From: Bradyrhizobium sp. B124
GTDB taxonomy: Bacteria; Pseudomonadota; Alphaproteobacteria; Rhizobiales; Xanthobacteraceae
Direction: 5' to 3'
DNA length: 64,000 bases
NCBI RefSeq assembly: GCF_038967635.1
Contig: NZ_CP152413.1
Location: forward strand, 7,816,001-7,880,000
A program made the translations under genes and the position numbers. Position 1 is the stretch's first letter. The number at the start of each line of letters is the position of its first letter. The notes under the pieces were generated by a model. That model saw only the letters and a list, made by a program, of their open reading frames with translations, was not told where the DNA came from and did not search any database. Below, one piece after another: positions 1-8,445 of this stretch.

Positions 1-1104
1 GATTTTTCCCTACATCTTCTGCGTAGCTAGGGGGGCTGGCTTGGTGCTGGGCCCGGCATTTGGCCTTGCGCGGTACTACGGCATTTCTAACGCATGTCAG
101 CTTCGGAACTCGGGCCCCTCGGCGAAGTACCGATGCGGCAACCAGCTACGGCTGAGAGAGGGAGTTCGCCGATGCAGAGCGGTCCGAATTCGCACGAACC
201 ATTGTTAAGTGACAGCTCCAGCCCCCGTGGATCGAACGCGCGACAGGCGAAGTGGAGGTCGATATCAATGTCATCGGCGGCGGACACACGCGGCTTCCCC
301 GACGCTCCAGGTTGCGGAGACGGTCGACGCGTCGCCGCCGGTGTCGTCCGAAATCCAGTTTAATGCGCCGGTCACAATGTCGGCCGGTCAATGCGGGTAT
401 GTGGGTGATGCTAGCCATTCTCACGACGACGCTTGAACAGGCGTTTTGGTCAGCGCCTGATCGAGCTGCTCGGTCGCGGACGACCATGGCCTCGATCCAG
501 TAGAGAGGCACAGCATTGAATGTTGGCCGGAGCGTGTGGAGTCGTTTCACGTAAGGCTTCAGGGATTGGAGAGCGAGTGCTCGGGCCGAACGGTGGTAGC
601 GGCGTGCTGTCCCCGTCGAGGTCCTCAGCGCCAGAGATGCGTACCGGAAAGATTGACCCTAGCGATCATGTCGGTGCGCTCCTGGATACGCGTGCTGCCG
701 GGACTCTCGGGCATATGGTCTTGCACGTGTCGCGCCCGCGGCATGTGTATGGGCATTGCCCCCAAGCTGCTGTTCCAGCCTCCAGCGACAGCGGTTCGCG
801 TTGGAAGATAAGGCAAGCGGACCGGTGTTGCAGAGTAGTCATCGTTGCTGCCGCTGCCTATCCGCGTGTCTTAATTCAACGTCACGACCAGCTACTGTCA
901 GAGAGCTTGACAGCGGTCGATCCTGTGCAAGCTGCGGGGACCTCGGCCACGAAGCAGATGCTCAGCCCATTTCGCTTAGACAGCGAATCAGCGCGTCATG
1001 TCCGTCGCGCTACTTAATCCTAAGACGATTGGTTCGAGCGCTTCAGGGCGCGTAGATGTTACGAGCCTTAAAATGCAAATTATTCATACCAGCAGCGCGG
1101 TGTC
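1..1104. other. Stretch without a recognisable gene
   Basis: Open frames on both strands are short, overlap one another and match nothing I recognise. The first ~100 bases in frame 2 read as a short hydrophobic tail that could be the end of a membrane protein lying outside the window. The last ~100 bases before 1105 are the upstream region of the LysR gene and are AT-richer than the rest. This is probably decayed coding sequence. Confidence 0.4.
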
Positions 1105-2004
1105 ATGTCGCTGAATGCTTACCAGGTGTTTGTTGCGATCGCGGAGCGCGGTAGCTTTGCCTCGGCTGCGCATCAACTGAATCTGTCGCCGTCAGCGGTT
1201 AGCCATGCATTGGCTTCGTTTGAGAAAGAACTGGGGTTTACACTTTTTGGCAGAACTCGCAGTGGCGCTCGTCTAACTGCTGGTGGTGAAGCACTGCTAC
1301 CGACCGTGAGAGAAGTGCTTCAATGTAATGATAAGTTGAGACAGCAGGCAGCGGAGCTTCTCGGGTTTGAGTCGGGGACTGTGCGTATCGGCGCGTTCAC
1401 TTGCGTCAGCGTCGCGTGGCTGCCGAAGATCATTCGCTCGTTCGCCACCCGCTATCCGCAAATAGAGGTGTCCATTGAACAAGGGGCGCACGACGATGTG
1501 GCTAAATGGGTCATGAACAGCCGGGTTGATCTGGGCTTTACCATATTTCCTGCGCCGCCTGGGTTAGAATCAACGCCCCTATATGCGGACCCACTCATGT
1601 GTATCGCGCCGCTCGGCTTTGCGCCAAAAGGCAAAGCATGTATCACGGTTCCTGAGCTGACCGACCACAATGTCGTGCTACAAGAAGAAAACCAAGGAAA
1701 AGAAACGGAGAAGGTTCTAGCGAACCACAAAATCTCGATTAGATCCGGCGCGCGGGCGATCGACGATGCGGCCATCCTTGCAATGGTCGAGAGCGGGCTT
1801 GGATTAAGCGTCATGCCTCAACTGGCACTGCTTGGCCATAAGAGTGCGGTGCAGGTGCTTCCATTGTATCCACTCGAAAGCCGGGTCATTGTGCTGGCCT
1901 CGCTAGGCCAACAAAGCTTGGCGCCTGCGACCAAGGCGATGCACCAACATATCGAAAAGTTTGTTGCCGGGTGGTCCACCGGTGAGGACTGCAGTCAAAG
2001 CTGA
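1105..2004 (+). CDS. LysR-family transcriptional regulator (copy 1)
   Basis: A 299-residue protein of normal LysR length. Residues 1-65 form the winged helix-turn-helix (AERGSFASAAHQLNLS, then SAVSHALASFEKELG), and residues ~90-290 form the periplasmic-binding-like effector domain. It should bind DNA and respond to a small metabolite, probably controlling the M24 enzyme gene that starts 136 bases downstream on the same strand. A paralogue lies at 46017-46922 next to a paralogous M24 gene, so the two-gene module is duplicated. The ATG at 1105 puts the HTH at the usual distance from the N-terminus, although no strong Shine-Dalgarno is visible. The effector is unknown. Family assignment is secure. 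Confidence 0.9.
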   Translation: MSLNAYQVFVAIAERGSFASAAHQLNLSPSAVSHALASFEKELGFTLFGRTRSGARLTAGGEALLPTVREVLQCNDKLRQQAAELLGFESGTVRIGAFTCVSVAWLPKIIRSFATRYPQIEVSIEQGAHDDVAKWVMNSRVDLGFTIFPAPPGLESTPLYADPLMCIAPLGFAPKGKACITVPELTDHNVVLQEENQGKETEKVLANHKISIRSGARAIDDAAILAMVESGLGLSVMPQLALLGHKSAVQVLPLYPLESRVIVLASLGQQSLAPATKAMHQHIEKFVAGWSTGEDCSQS

Positions 2005-2139
2005 CCCCGACACGGAAGCAGGCGAGCCGCATAGATAGCAGTGCGTACTCAAAACATTCAGAGGCCCTTCCGTAACCAAAATCCGCAAAGCGCGGATACA
2101 AGTGTAGAGTTTATTTCGCCCAGACCAGTGGAGGTGATT

Positions 2140-3300
2140 ATGGCTACGACATTTTCGGCGAGTTCCTCAGCCGGTAGCCCATTTCCGAGATCAGAGTACG
2201 AGCGCCGACACAGGGAGGTGTTTGAGGCAATGGCGCGCGCCAGCCTCGACGCGCTTCTGGTCACCGCTCACGGCCATCTCCGGTATCTCACCGGATACGA
2301 TGGACTAGGCGGATACTTCATGCCGTTTCCATTGGTCCTCGCCCCGGGCCGGAAGCCGACATATGTCGTCCGAGAGTACGAGGTAAATGGCGTTCGCGTG
2401 GAAAGCTGTATCGACGAGATCGTGGCCTATGTCCAGCAGCAGGACTTTGCCAAAGTATGCGCGGATGTCCTACGCAACTATGGGCTGGAGAACCGTAGGG
2501 TGGGATTTGAACTCGGCTGCTGGAATCTTGCGCCGGCCGACGTAATTGCGCTTCAGGCGCAACTTCCTAATATGAAGGTCGCCGATGCCACTCGTGTGGT
2601 TCCGTCAGTATCGGTGGTAAAAAGCGAACTGGAGATCAAGGCGATGCGCGATGCGATGGCCATAACCGATGTGGCGGTACGCACGTTTCTGGCTGCGCTG
2701 CGAGATGGTGTGACCGAAGTGGAAGTGGCCGCAGCCATTCATGGCGAGGTACGAATTGCTGATGGCGACGACGTCAGGCTGTTTTCCTTGGGTTTCGGCG
2801 AGCGGAATAAGCTGCCCCACGCTAAGCCCACGTGCCATCCGATCAGAAACAACGAGCCGGCCATGATCGAAGTCGGTGGAATAAAGCGTGCGTACGCTGC
2901 GGGACTGGTTCGCAGCGCCGTGCTTGGTCGACATCCGGAGACCGAGTCTCTGTATGCTTTAGCGGAGGAGACCCTCGAAGCCGCGCTTGCAGCAATCAAG
3001 CCGGGCGTGACGGCCGGTGAGGTGGATGCCGTGGGGCGCAAGGTGATCGGGCGATCCGGGCGTCCGGAGGTCTTTCGCCATCGGACCGGATATCAAATTG
3101 GCATCAACTGGGGAGAGCGTGGCAACCTGAGTTTGGAGCCAGGTGCGCCCGACCTTCTCCTGGCCGGTATGACGTTGCACATGCCGATCATTCTCTTCAG
3201 CGAAAGTGGCTACTTATTTGGCTGTAGCGAGACCGTTCTGGTGACGGAGAGCGGTGCGGAAATACTCAGCCGTACACCACACACGCTCTATCGTGCCTGA
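2140..3300 (+). CDS. M24-family creatinase/ectoine hydrolase-like enzyme (copy 1)
   Basis: A 386-residue protein with a creatinase-type N-terminal domain (~10-140) and a pita-bread M24 domain (~150-380). The start ATG at 2140 follows GGAGGTGATT and gives exactly the same length as the paralogue at 47221. Most positions that bind metal in aminopeptidase P/prolidase are changed: the two Asp are not present around MIEVGGIKRAYAAGLVRSA, and the first C-terminal Glu is missing (MTLHMPIILF). A His (FRHRTGYQIG) and the last Glu (GCSETVLVTE) remain. This pattern fits the metal-independent C-N hydrolases of the creatinase/EutD-DoeA type (known family property) rather than a metallopeptidase. Ectoine or a similar cyclic amidine or amide is a plausible substrate, by inference. 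It is probably controlled by the LysR gene upstream. Confidence 0.8.
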   Translation: MATTFSASSSAGSPFPRSEYERRHREVFEAMARASLDALLVTAHGHLRYLTGYDGLGGYFMPFPLVLAPGRKPTYVVREYEVNGVRVESCIDEIVAYVQQQDFAKVCADVLRNYGLENRRVGFELGCWNLAPADVIALQAQLPNMKVADATRVVPSVSVVKSELEIKAMRDAMAITDVAVRTFLAALRDGVTEVEVAAAIHGEVRIADGDDVRLFSLGFGERNKLPHAKPTCHPIRNNEPAMIEVGGIKRAYAAGLVRSAVLGRHPETESLYALAEETLEAALAAIKPGVTAGEVDAVGRKVIGRSGRPEVFRHRTGYQIGINWGERGNLSLEPGAPDLLLAGMTLHMPIILFSESGYLFGCSETVLVTESGAEILSRTPHTLYRA

Positions 3301-3610
3301 CTCATAAGTAAGAGGTCGAATATATGTATGGCGTTTAAAGGTCGCACCCAAGCCTGATCTCGGAAATCGGTTTTTCGTGGGACGATCTCAGCACTGCATG
3401 CGGTCCGGTATTCAAAACCCGGAGCGACTTTCAAGCGAGCTTTCTCTAGGCAGTTCCTGTGTAGTGAGCCGGCTAAACCGTCAAACTCGTGAATGCCGAA
3501 CTTATCAAAAGAAGGTCATTGAGTGCCTCCACCGTGTCGTGACACTCGCAAAGTGCGTGTCTACCGTTTCCGTCAGCGACATCTAAACGATCCGGCACCA
3601 TCCTTGTCCC
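3301..3610. other. Intergenic stretch before IS481 copy 1
   Basis: About 310 bases between the M24 stop and the insertion sequence. One 69-codon open frame is present (3377-3586) but it matches nothing known. I see no clear hairpin terminator or promoter. The M20 remnant that follows the second M24 copy is not recognisable here. Confidence 0.4.
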
Positions 3611-4576
3611 TTAGGTGTTTAGTCCCGGCATTTGCTGGAGCGGATTGAGGGTGAATCGTTCGGGCTCTTTTGTCCAGGCTTTGCAGATGTATTCGTAGGG
3701 CGTGAGGCCCTTCAGGGTCTTCAGCCGCCGAGCGTAGTTGTAAGCGTTAATGAAGTCGGCAAGGTGTGCTTCGAGCTGATTGTGTCGGTCGTAATGATAG
3801 CGTTGGACGGTCGCTTCCTTGATCGTGCGGTTCATGCGCTCGACCTGCCCATTGGTCCAGGGATGCTTGATCTTGGTCAGCCGATGTTCGATGCCATTCT
3901 CTTGGCAGCGCATATCGAACATATGCGTCACGTATCTTGCCGTCGGGCCGTCCGCGTAGCGCGGCAAGAAGGTGAACTGGATCCCATTGTCGGTGAGAAC
4001 CGTATGGATCTTGTAGGGCACAGCCGCGATCAGAGCTTCGAGGAAGGCGGAGGCGGAGGTCCTTCCCGTCTTCCTGACCAGTTGCACGAAGGCGAACTTG
4101 CTGGTGCGATCAATGGCGACGTAGAGATAGAGCTTGCCTTCAGCGGTCTGGAGCTCAACAATGTCGATGTGGAAATAGCCGATCGGATAAGCCTTGAACT
4201 TTTTCTTCGGAGGCTTACTGCCTTCGACCTCCGGCAATCGACTGATGCCGTGGCGCTGGAGACAGCGATGCAGGGATGATCGCGTCAGATGTGGGATGGT
4301 CGGCTGAAGCGCATAGAGGCAATCGTCGAGCGGCAATAGCGTATGCCGCCGGAAAGCAACAATGATCGCCTTCTCCTCGATGGAAAGCACGGTCGATTTG
4401 GCTTCCGTTGGGCCTGTCGGGAGATCGGCGACTGCCTCGCGACCCTTCCACTTCGCGACGGTCTTTTGGTTGATCCCGTAGCGCCTGGCGAGCGCTCTCA
4501 GGCTCTCTTGACTATTTTGTATTGCTCGACGGATTGCCTCCGTCGTGGTGGCGCAGCCGTGTAAAACCTGTCCCAT
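3611..4576 (-). CDS. IS481-family transposase
   Basis: A 321-residue DDE transposase. The N-terminal ~60 residues hold an HTH (SLRALARRYGINQKTVAKWKG). The integrase core follows, with visible acidic positions in YFHIDIVELQ, TDNGIQF and the QVERMNRTIKE segment. The reading frame runs through the inverted repeat, and its stop codon (TAA on the minus strand) lies in the flanking target sequence, not inside the element. It differs from copy 2 by only a handful of residues, so both arrived recently or are kept similar. It is probably functional. Confidence 0.93.
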   Translation of the reverse strand: MGQVLHGCATTTEAIRRAIQNSQESLRALARRYGINQKTVAKWKGREAVADLPTGPTEAKSTVLSIEEKAIIVAFRRHTLLPLDDCLYALQPTIPHLTRSSLHRCLQRHGISRLPEVEGSKPPKKKFKAYPIGYFHIDIVELQTAEGKLYLYVAIDRTSKFAFVQLVRKTGRTSASAFLEALIAAVPYKIHTVLTDNGIQFTFLPRYADGPTARYVTHMFDMRCQENGIEHRLTKIKHPWTNGQVERMNRTIKEATVQRYHYDRHNQLEAHLADFINAYNYARRLKTLKGLTPYEYICKAWTKEPERFTLNPLQQMPGLNT

Positions 4577-4633
4577 AGCGCATCCTTCGAATCGTGCGAT
4601 AAGAATGCACCATCAAAGCTTGGGACTAAACAC
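3615..4633 (-). mobile_element. IS481-family insertion sequence, copy 1 (complete)
   Basis: A 1019-base element with terminal inverted repeats GTGTTTAGTCCC (3615-3626) and GGGACTAAACAC (4622-4633). It is flanked on the right by CTAG (4634-4637) and on the left by TTAG (3611-3614), a one-base variant. IS481 elements are known to insert at CTAG and duplicate it, so this fits an insertion whose left target copy has since mutated. The same element recurs nearly identically at 26110-27128 and as a decayed copy at 53385-54120. Confidence 0.92.
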
Positions 4634-4637
4634 CTAG

Positions 4638-5160
4638 GGCAAGTAAATAGTTCGAGTAACCTCGGGGAAACCGATGAAGCACAAACAAGCGTGATCAGCT
4701 ATGAATAGAGCTACGTAACTAGAGAGCCGCTCCTCTAGGGTACAGACCTAGTCTCCTTATCGTTCGCCGACTCAGTAAACGTTTGCAGTGGCCGCTTGTG
4801 CGTTGAGCTGGTCGGAGATCGGCAATCCACGAGCCAGGCGAATGCGTTCTAAGCGAGCGCTTTTGAAAGATAATCCTCGAGCGTCCGTATCGGCGCGTCG
4901 TGCTTCTCGTTTGGGGCGTTCTCGGTTAGAGCCGGATCGGTCGGGAGAGCTCTCGGCCAGGCCTTCTTCGGCCCGGGTAATTGTGGCAGGTTGAATTGTC
5001 CGTGCGATGATCTCGTTTCGACTCTTTGAGCAAGTGATGTCGCTCCGGACAACGATATTCAACTATCCATTTCGGTAGTTTGAAAGCGCGGACTTCCAGA
5101 TAGTCTTCGGACGAACTATGCGCATCCATGAGAAGAGTTTCGATGATTCGCAGTGTCCAA
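4638..5160. other. Stretch without a recognisable gene
   Basis: Several overlapping open frames of 60-100 codons occur on both strands. None matches a family I recognise. A minus-strand frame between about 4849 and 5129 has protein-like composition but is broken by stops. This is probably the remains of an older gene between IS481 copy 1 and the mutase remnant. Confidence 0.35.
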
Positions 5161-5162
5161 GA

Positions 5163-5603
5163 ACGTCAAACAATGGACTTGTTATGCTTGGTATCACTGA
5201 ACGTGATGACCATACTGTGGCCAAAGCGTAGCTCGTATGAACTGCGTTTCATTCGCCGCAAGGTCAAATGTCCGAGGGGCCAACAAGCCGATCGAGGAAT
5301 TCGTCTATGTATGTCCCGCAAATCCTGATGCGGACGCGATCGTCATCGGAAGTTTAAACGGCGATGCATAAGAGGATTTGAATAGGCTGCAAGAGGTCAG
5401 AAGATATCTTATTATGTGTTCGATCATCGGGGGGCGGCAACTTGGGGATCACCAGTGAACACGCTGCTCGCACCAAGCAAACCGTGCCATCAATGGACGG
5501 GGACCATGTTCTCGACCACGCGTACGACTCGCTTGCGACCCTTGCTGGCCTGGCAAGACGAGGGTCTTTCGTGGTGCCGCCGGGGTGGAGGATCGCATCA
5601 TGA
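5163..5603 (+). pseudogene. Cobalamin-binding mutase small subunit remnant (glutamate/methylaspartate mutase S-like)
   Basis: Reading across stops and frameshifts gives an ordered match to the B12-binding small subunit of glutamate mutase. First comes GLVMLGITERDDHTVAKA, the position of the DxHxxG cobalamin motif with Gly changed to Ala. Next is PIEEF followed by NPDADAIVIGSLNGDA (~5290-5370), then EDLNRLQEVRRY and a GG(R)QLG segment. The end is DHVLDHAYDSLATLAGLARR. There is a TAG near 5229, a TGA soon after, a TAA near 5369 and at least two frame changes, so it is dead. The final frame ends in a TGA that overlaps the asd ATG (ATGA at 5600-5603), indicating that it was once translationally coupled to asd. 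The functional subunit identity is inferred from this family pattern only. Confidence 0.6.
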
Positions 5604-6631
5604 ACCCACTTAAGATTGCCATTGTAGGAGCAACAGGCGCCGTTGGCGCTGAACTGATCAAGCTGTTGGAAAAGTCTCACATCCCGGTTTCGCAGCTAGG
5701 GCTGATTGCGTCATCGCGCTCAGCCGGGCGTCAAATAGCGTTTCGGGGCGGGGCGTGGCCTGTGGATGTTATCGAGAGCGCGGGTAATACGACTTTCGAC
5801 ATGGCCTTCTTCTCGGCGGGCGGAGCCATCAGCCTAGAATGGGCACCGCGGTTCGCAGCAAGCGGCGCATTGGTGATAGACAACTCAAACGCGTTTAGAA
5901 TGAACCCCGATGTGCCGCTCCTTGTCCCACAAGTGAACCCCTGCGTGCTGACCTCGCGGCCAGATTGTGGGATAGTGGCAAATCCAAACTGTTCCACAAT
6001 CCAGCTGGTGCGAGCCATTCGCCCGCTGGTCCAAGTACTTGCCATTCGCCAGATAGTGTTGACTACGTACCAAGCAGCCTCTGGTGGAGGCTTGAGGGGC
6101 ATCAACGAACTCCTAACCGGTTCAAAAGGCGTGCTGGATGGAACCGATGAGCCATCCAGTGAGCGGTTCCCGGTCGCGCTTGCTTTCAATGTGATACCTC
6201 AGGTAGGCGAGTTTTCCGCTGACGGGGCGACGCTCGAGGAGCGAAAGCTGATCCAGGAATCGCGCAAGATATTTAGTTTGTCGGAACTGAAGCTGACCGC
6301 AACCTGCGTACGCGTTCCGGTAACAAATGGGCACTCGGAAGCCGTTTACATCGAGTTTAGGGAGCACGTTTCGCTGAATAACGTGCGTGAACTTCTAGCG
6401 CGCGAGCGAGGTATCCAGCTTTATGATAACGCAAGTTGCCGACCTTATCCCACACCACGTCTGCTGCAAAACCATGGTGACGTCCATGTCGGCCGGATCC
6501 GAGTAAATCCCGATGATGGCCGAGGGCTTTGGATGTGGGTGGTTGCTAACAATCTGCATGTAGGAGCCGCACTCAACGCAGTGCAAATTGCAGAACTTGC
6601 GGTCAGTAACCGGCTTGTAGGTGCAATATGA
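5600..6631 (+). CDS. asd: Aspartate-semialdehyde dehydrogenase
   Basis: A 343-residue protein that should reduce L-4-aspartyl phosphate to aspartate semialdehyde with NADPH. Visible features are the nucleotide-binding loop GATGAVG (~11-17), the catalytic Cys in NPNCSTIQL (~Cys130) and the active-site His in VPVTNGHSEAV (~His245). I chose ATG 5600, preceded by GGTGGAGG at good spacing, over the in-frame GTG at 5585. The stop overlaps the aspartate kinase start (ATGA, 6628-6631), so the two are co-translated. It is unlikely to be the housekeeping asd, because it sits in an accessory region with a dedicated kinase and, 5 kb on, an EctB-type aminotransferase. The upstream overlap with a mutase-subunit remnant is unusual. 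Confidence 0.92.
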   Translation: MNPLKIAIVGATGAVGAELIKLLEKSHIPVSQLGLIASSRSAGRQIAFRGGAWPVDVIESAGNTTFDMAFFSAGGAISLEWAPRFAASGALVIDNSNAFRMNPDVPLLVPQVNPCVLTSRPDCGIVANPNCSTIQLVRAIRPLVQVLAIRQIVLTTYQAASGGGLRGINELLTGSKGVLDGTDEPSSERFPVALAFNVIPQVGEFSADGATLEERKLIQESRKIFSLSELKLTATCVRVPVTNGHSEAVYIEFREHVSLNNVRELLARERGIQLYDNASCRPYPTPRLLQNHGDVHVGRIRVNPDDGRGLWMWVVANNLHVGAALNAVQIAELAVSNRLVGAI

Positions 6632-7767
6632 ACTTAACGATCCTGAAGTTCGGCGGGGCTTCATTCCTAAAGCCCGATCACTATTGCCGAGTTGCTTCGC
6701 AGATAGCAAGACGACGAGAAGGTGCCGGCAAAATCATCACGGTAGTCAGTGCAATGTCCGGCACGACGGGCAATCTAAAAACAGCGATGCTTGACGTCAA
6801 CAATCGCGCACCGCCATCAGCTTTGGATGCAGCGCTTGCCACGGGAGAGATGCTAAGCGCCTGTTTGTTGCAGGCTGCTATTAGTCGGCTTGACATCCCC
6901 GTCACGTCACTGTGCGGCTATACATTGGGAATACGCACAAACTCTGATTTTGGTCGTGCTTCAATCGAAGAAGTCGATACAGCGCCTGTTCTCAAGGCGC
7001 TTGAAAACCACGATATTGTCATCGTCACGGGCGGTCAAGCAATTGATCGGTCGGGAAGGCTGACCATGTTGGGAAGAAATAGTTCTGATCTGACAGCAGT
7101 GGTCATTGCTGCATCATTGAATTGTTCATTTTGTGAAATCTACTCAGATGTATGCGGCGTATACACTGCAGATCCCTATATCATTCCAAGTGCGCGGTTG
7201 ATCCCCGAACTTACTTTTCGGGCTATTGCTCAGATGTCTCAACATGGCGCAAAGGTGCTGCACCACCGCGCAGTGGGGTACGCGGAACGACATGGCGTCT
7301 CGATCATTTGCAAGTCGTTGCAAGGCGATGGGGAGATCGTTGGCACGCGCGTGGGGCCTGCGGGAGAGGCCAACTCGGTTGTGCTGGCTCGTGATGCGAC
7401 GTTGCTCTCCTTCAATAAGGTTAGCGACCGTGATCTAGCTTGCTCGAACCTAGATCAAATTGAAGTTGGCGCAATCCCGCTTGCGACTCAAGGCGGTGGC
7501 GCTTGTATGTGCCTCACCGGCGACGCCGACTTCGCAATCCAAAGGCTTGAACTTACCGGCCCACTTCCGAGTTCAATTGAATCGGCCACTTTAGTAAGCG
7601 AGATTGGATCTGGAGAGCCACGTCACCATCTTGAGTATGAATTTGAAAGGGCGGTCGACTTGGCCCGGCGTATTCACGAGACACTATATCCAGAAGGTGA
7701 CACAAAGTTCCCGGCTGAATCGAATAAGCAGCGTTCGGCCTATAGTTCTCTGCTTCTCGGTTCCTGA
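6628..7767 (+). CDS. Aspartate kinase without recognisable ACT domains
   Basis: A 379-residue amino-acid kinase that should phosphorylate L-aspartate (or a close analogue) at the 4-carboxylate. The catalytic domain is clear: LKFGGAS (~6-12), the TGEMLSA region (~72-78), GGQAIDRSGRLTMLGRNSSDLTAV (~135-160) and EIYSDVCGVYTADP (~172-185). The canonical GRGGSDTTA motif is altered to GRNSSDLTA. After residue ~250 the sequence does not show the usual ACT regulatory motifs, and the protein is shorter than the ~400-470 residues typical for this family. It may therefore escape lysine/threonine feedback, as expected for an enzyme dedicated to a special pathway (inference). Its start overlaps the asd stop. 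Confidence 0.88.
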   Translation: MNLTILKFGGASFLKPDHYCRVASQIARRREGAGKIITVVSAMSGTTGNLKTAMLDVNNRAPPSALDAALATGEMLSACLLQAAISRLDIPVTSLCGYTLGIRTNSDFGRASIEEVDTAPVLKALENHDIVIVTGGQAIDRSGRLTMLGRNSSDLTAVVIAASLNCSFCEIYSDVCGVYTADPYIIPSARLIPELTFRAIAQMSQHGAKVLHHRAVGYAERHGVSIICKSLQGDGEIVGTRVGPAGEANSVVLARDATLLSFNKVSDRDLACSNLDQIEVGAIPLATQGGGACMCLTGDADFAIQRLELTGPLPSSIESATLVSEIGSGEPRHHLEYEFERAVDLARRIHETLYPEGDTKFPAESNKQRSAYSSLLLGS

Positions 7768-7829
7768 TGTTTTGGGTTGTGTACCGTTGTCCAGGGATCT
7801 CTGTGGCCAAGGCCAAATGTGCGTTTCTG

Positions 7830-8060
7830 TCGGGCGGAGCTTCGCGGAGCACCGCATGTCCGCCTCTGCCGGTGAGGTGGCTCGGCTTGCACGGCGCGTC
7901 CGAGGGTTAGTCGGGCGTGCCGAGCCGATCCTCATCACAGGAGGACGAGCCGTGACAGACTACAAGGAAGCATTCGTCGGAAACGACGTCGCGAAGTTGA
8001 GAAACGCCGTCGGGGTTGCGATTGACGTAAGCGGTGTTCCGGCAGCACCTTCCGAATGAT
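7830..8060 (+). pseudogene. IS110-family transposase, 5' fragment
   Basis: The translation from a GTG near 7952 reads TDYKEAFVGNDVAKLRNAVG, the N-terminal start of an IS110/IS1111 DEDD transposase, with Asp replaced by Asn in the first catalytic position (FVGIDVAK is usual). The match ends after about 25 residues. The upstream GC-rich segment resembles the region in front of the IS110 remnant at 60457. Only the 5' end of the element survives. Confidence 0.6.
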
Positions 8061-8235
8061 GTCGTTATCTGAGAACCTGCGGGCTGGTTTGAGCCGCTAG
8101 GTTTAGAATGATCACAGATGACGATGCTATCACCAGGCCAGCGCAGCGGGTTTGAGGTGTTCACGGGAGCGGGTCGCCGCCGCGCGTGGCTTCATGAAGC
8201 GAAGGCGCGGATCGTCGGGAAGCGGCGAGCTGCGG

Positions 8236-8360
8236 CCGTCAGGCGGCGTGGTTCCATGGCATAAGCGCGTCGATTTCGTTGCTCGGCCAGCCGTTGGCGA
8301 TACGCTGAAGTGTTAGGCGGGGCCAGGCGAATGGATCGACGTTGTTTATTTTCGCACGTA
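8236..8360 (-). pseudogene. IS66 TnpC, C-terminal fragment
   Basis: The minus-strand frame reads NNVDPFAWPRLTLQRIANGW then PSNEIDALMPWNHAA and stop, the typical C-terminus of IS66-family TnpC transposases. Nothing else of this copy is present. It lies back to back with a plus-strand IS66 tnpA fragment, so at least two IS66 elements have collapsed here. Confidence 0.6.
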
Positions 8361-8445
8361 AGCGTAGCGCCGAGGCCCTTGAGATTGTTTGTGCTTAGAT
8401 TTGGGAGGATCGCTAGAAGAGTCACCTTCGGCAAGGGTGCTCACA

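Noticed and set aside
1..1104. Possible transporter tail or small genes in the first kilobase
   Set aside because: Frames overlap on both strands and none has motifs, so no gene is called.
3632..4279. 215-codon plus-strand frames opposite the IS481 transposases (also 26127-26774)
   Set aside because: Antisense to a clear transposase and present only because both IS copies are identical.
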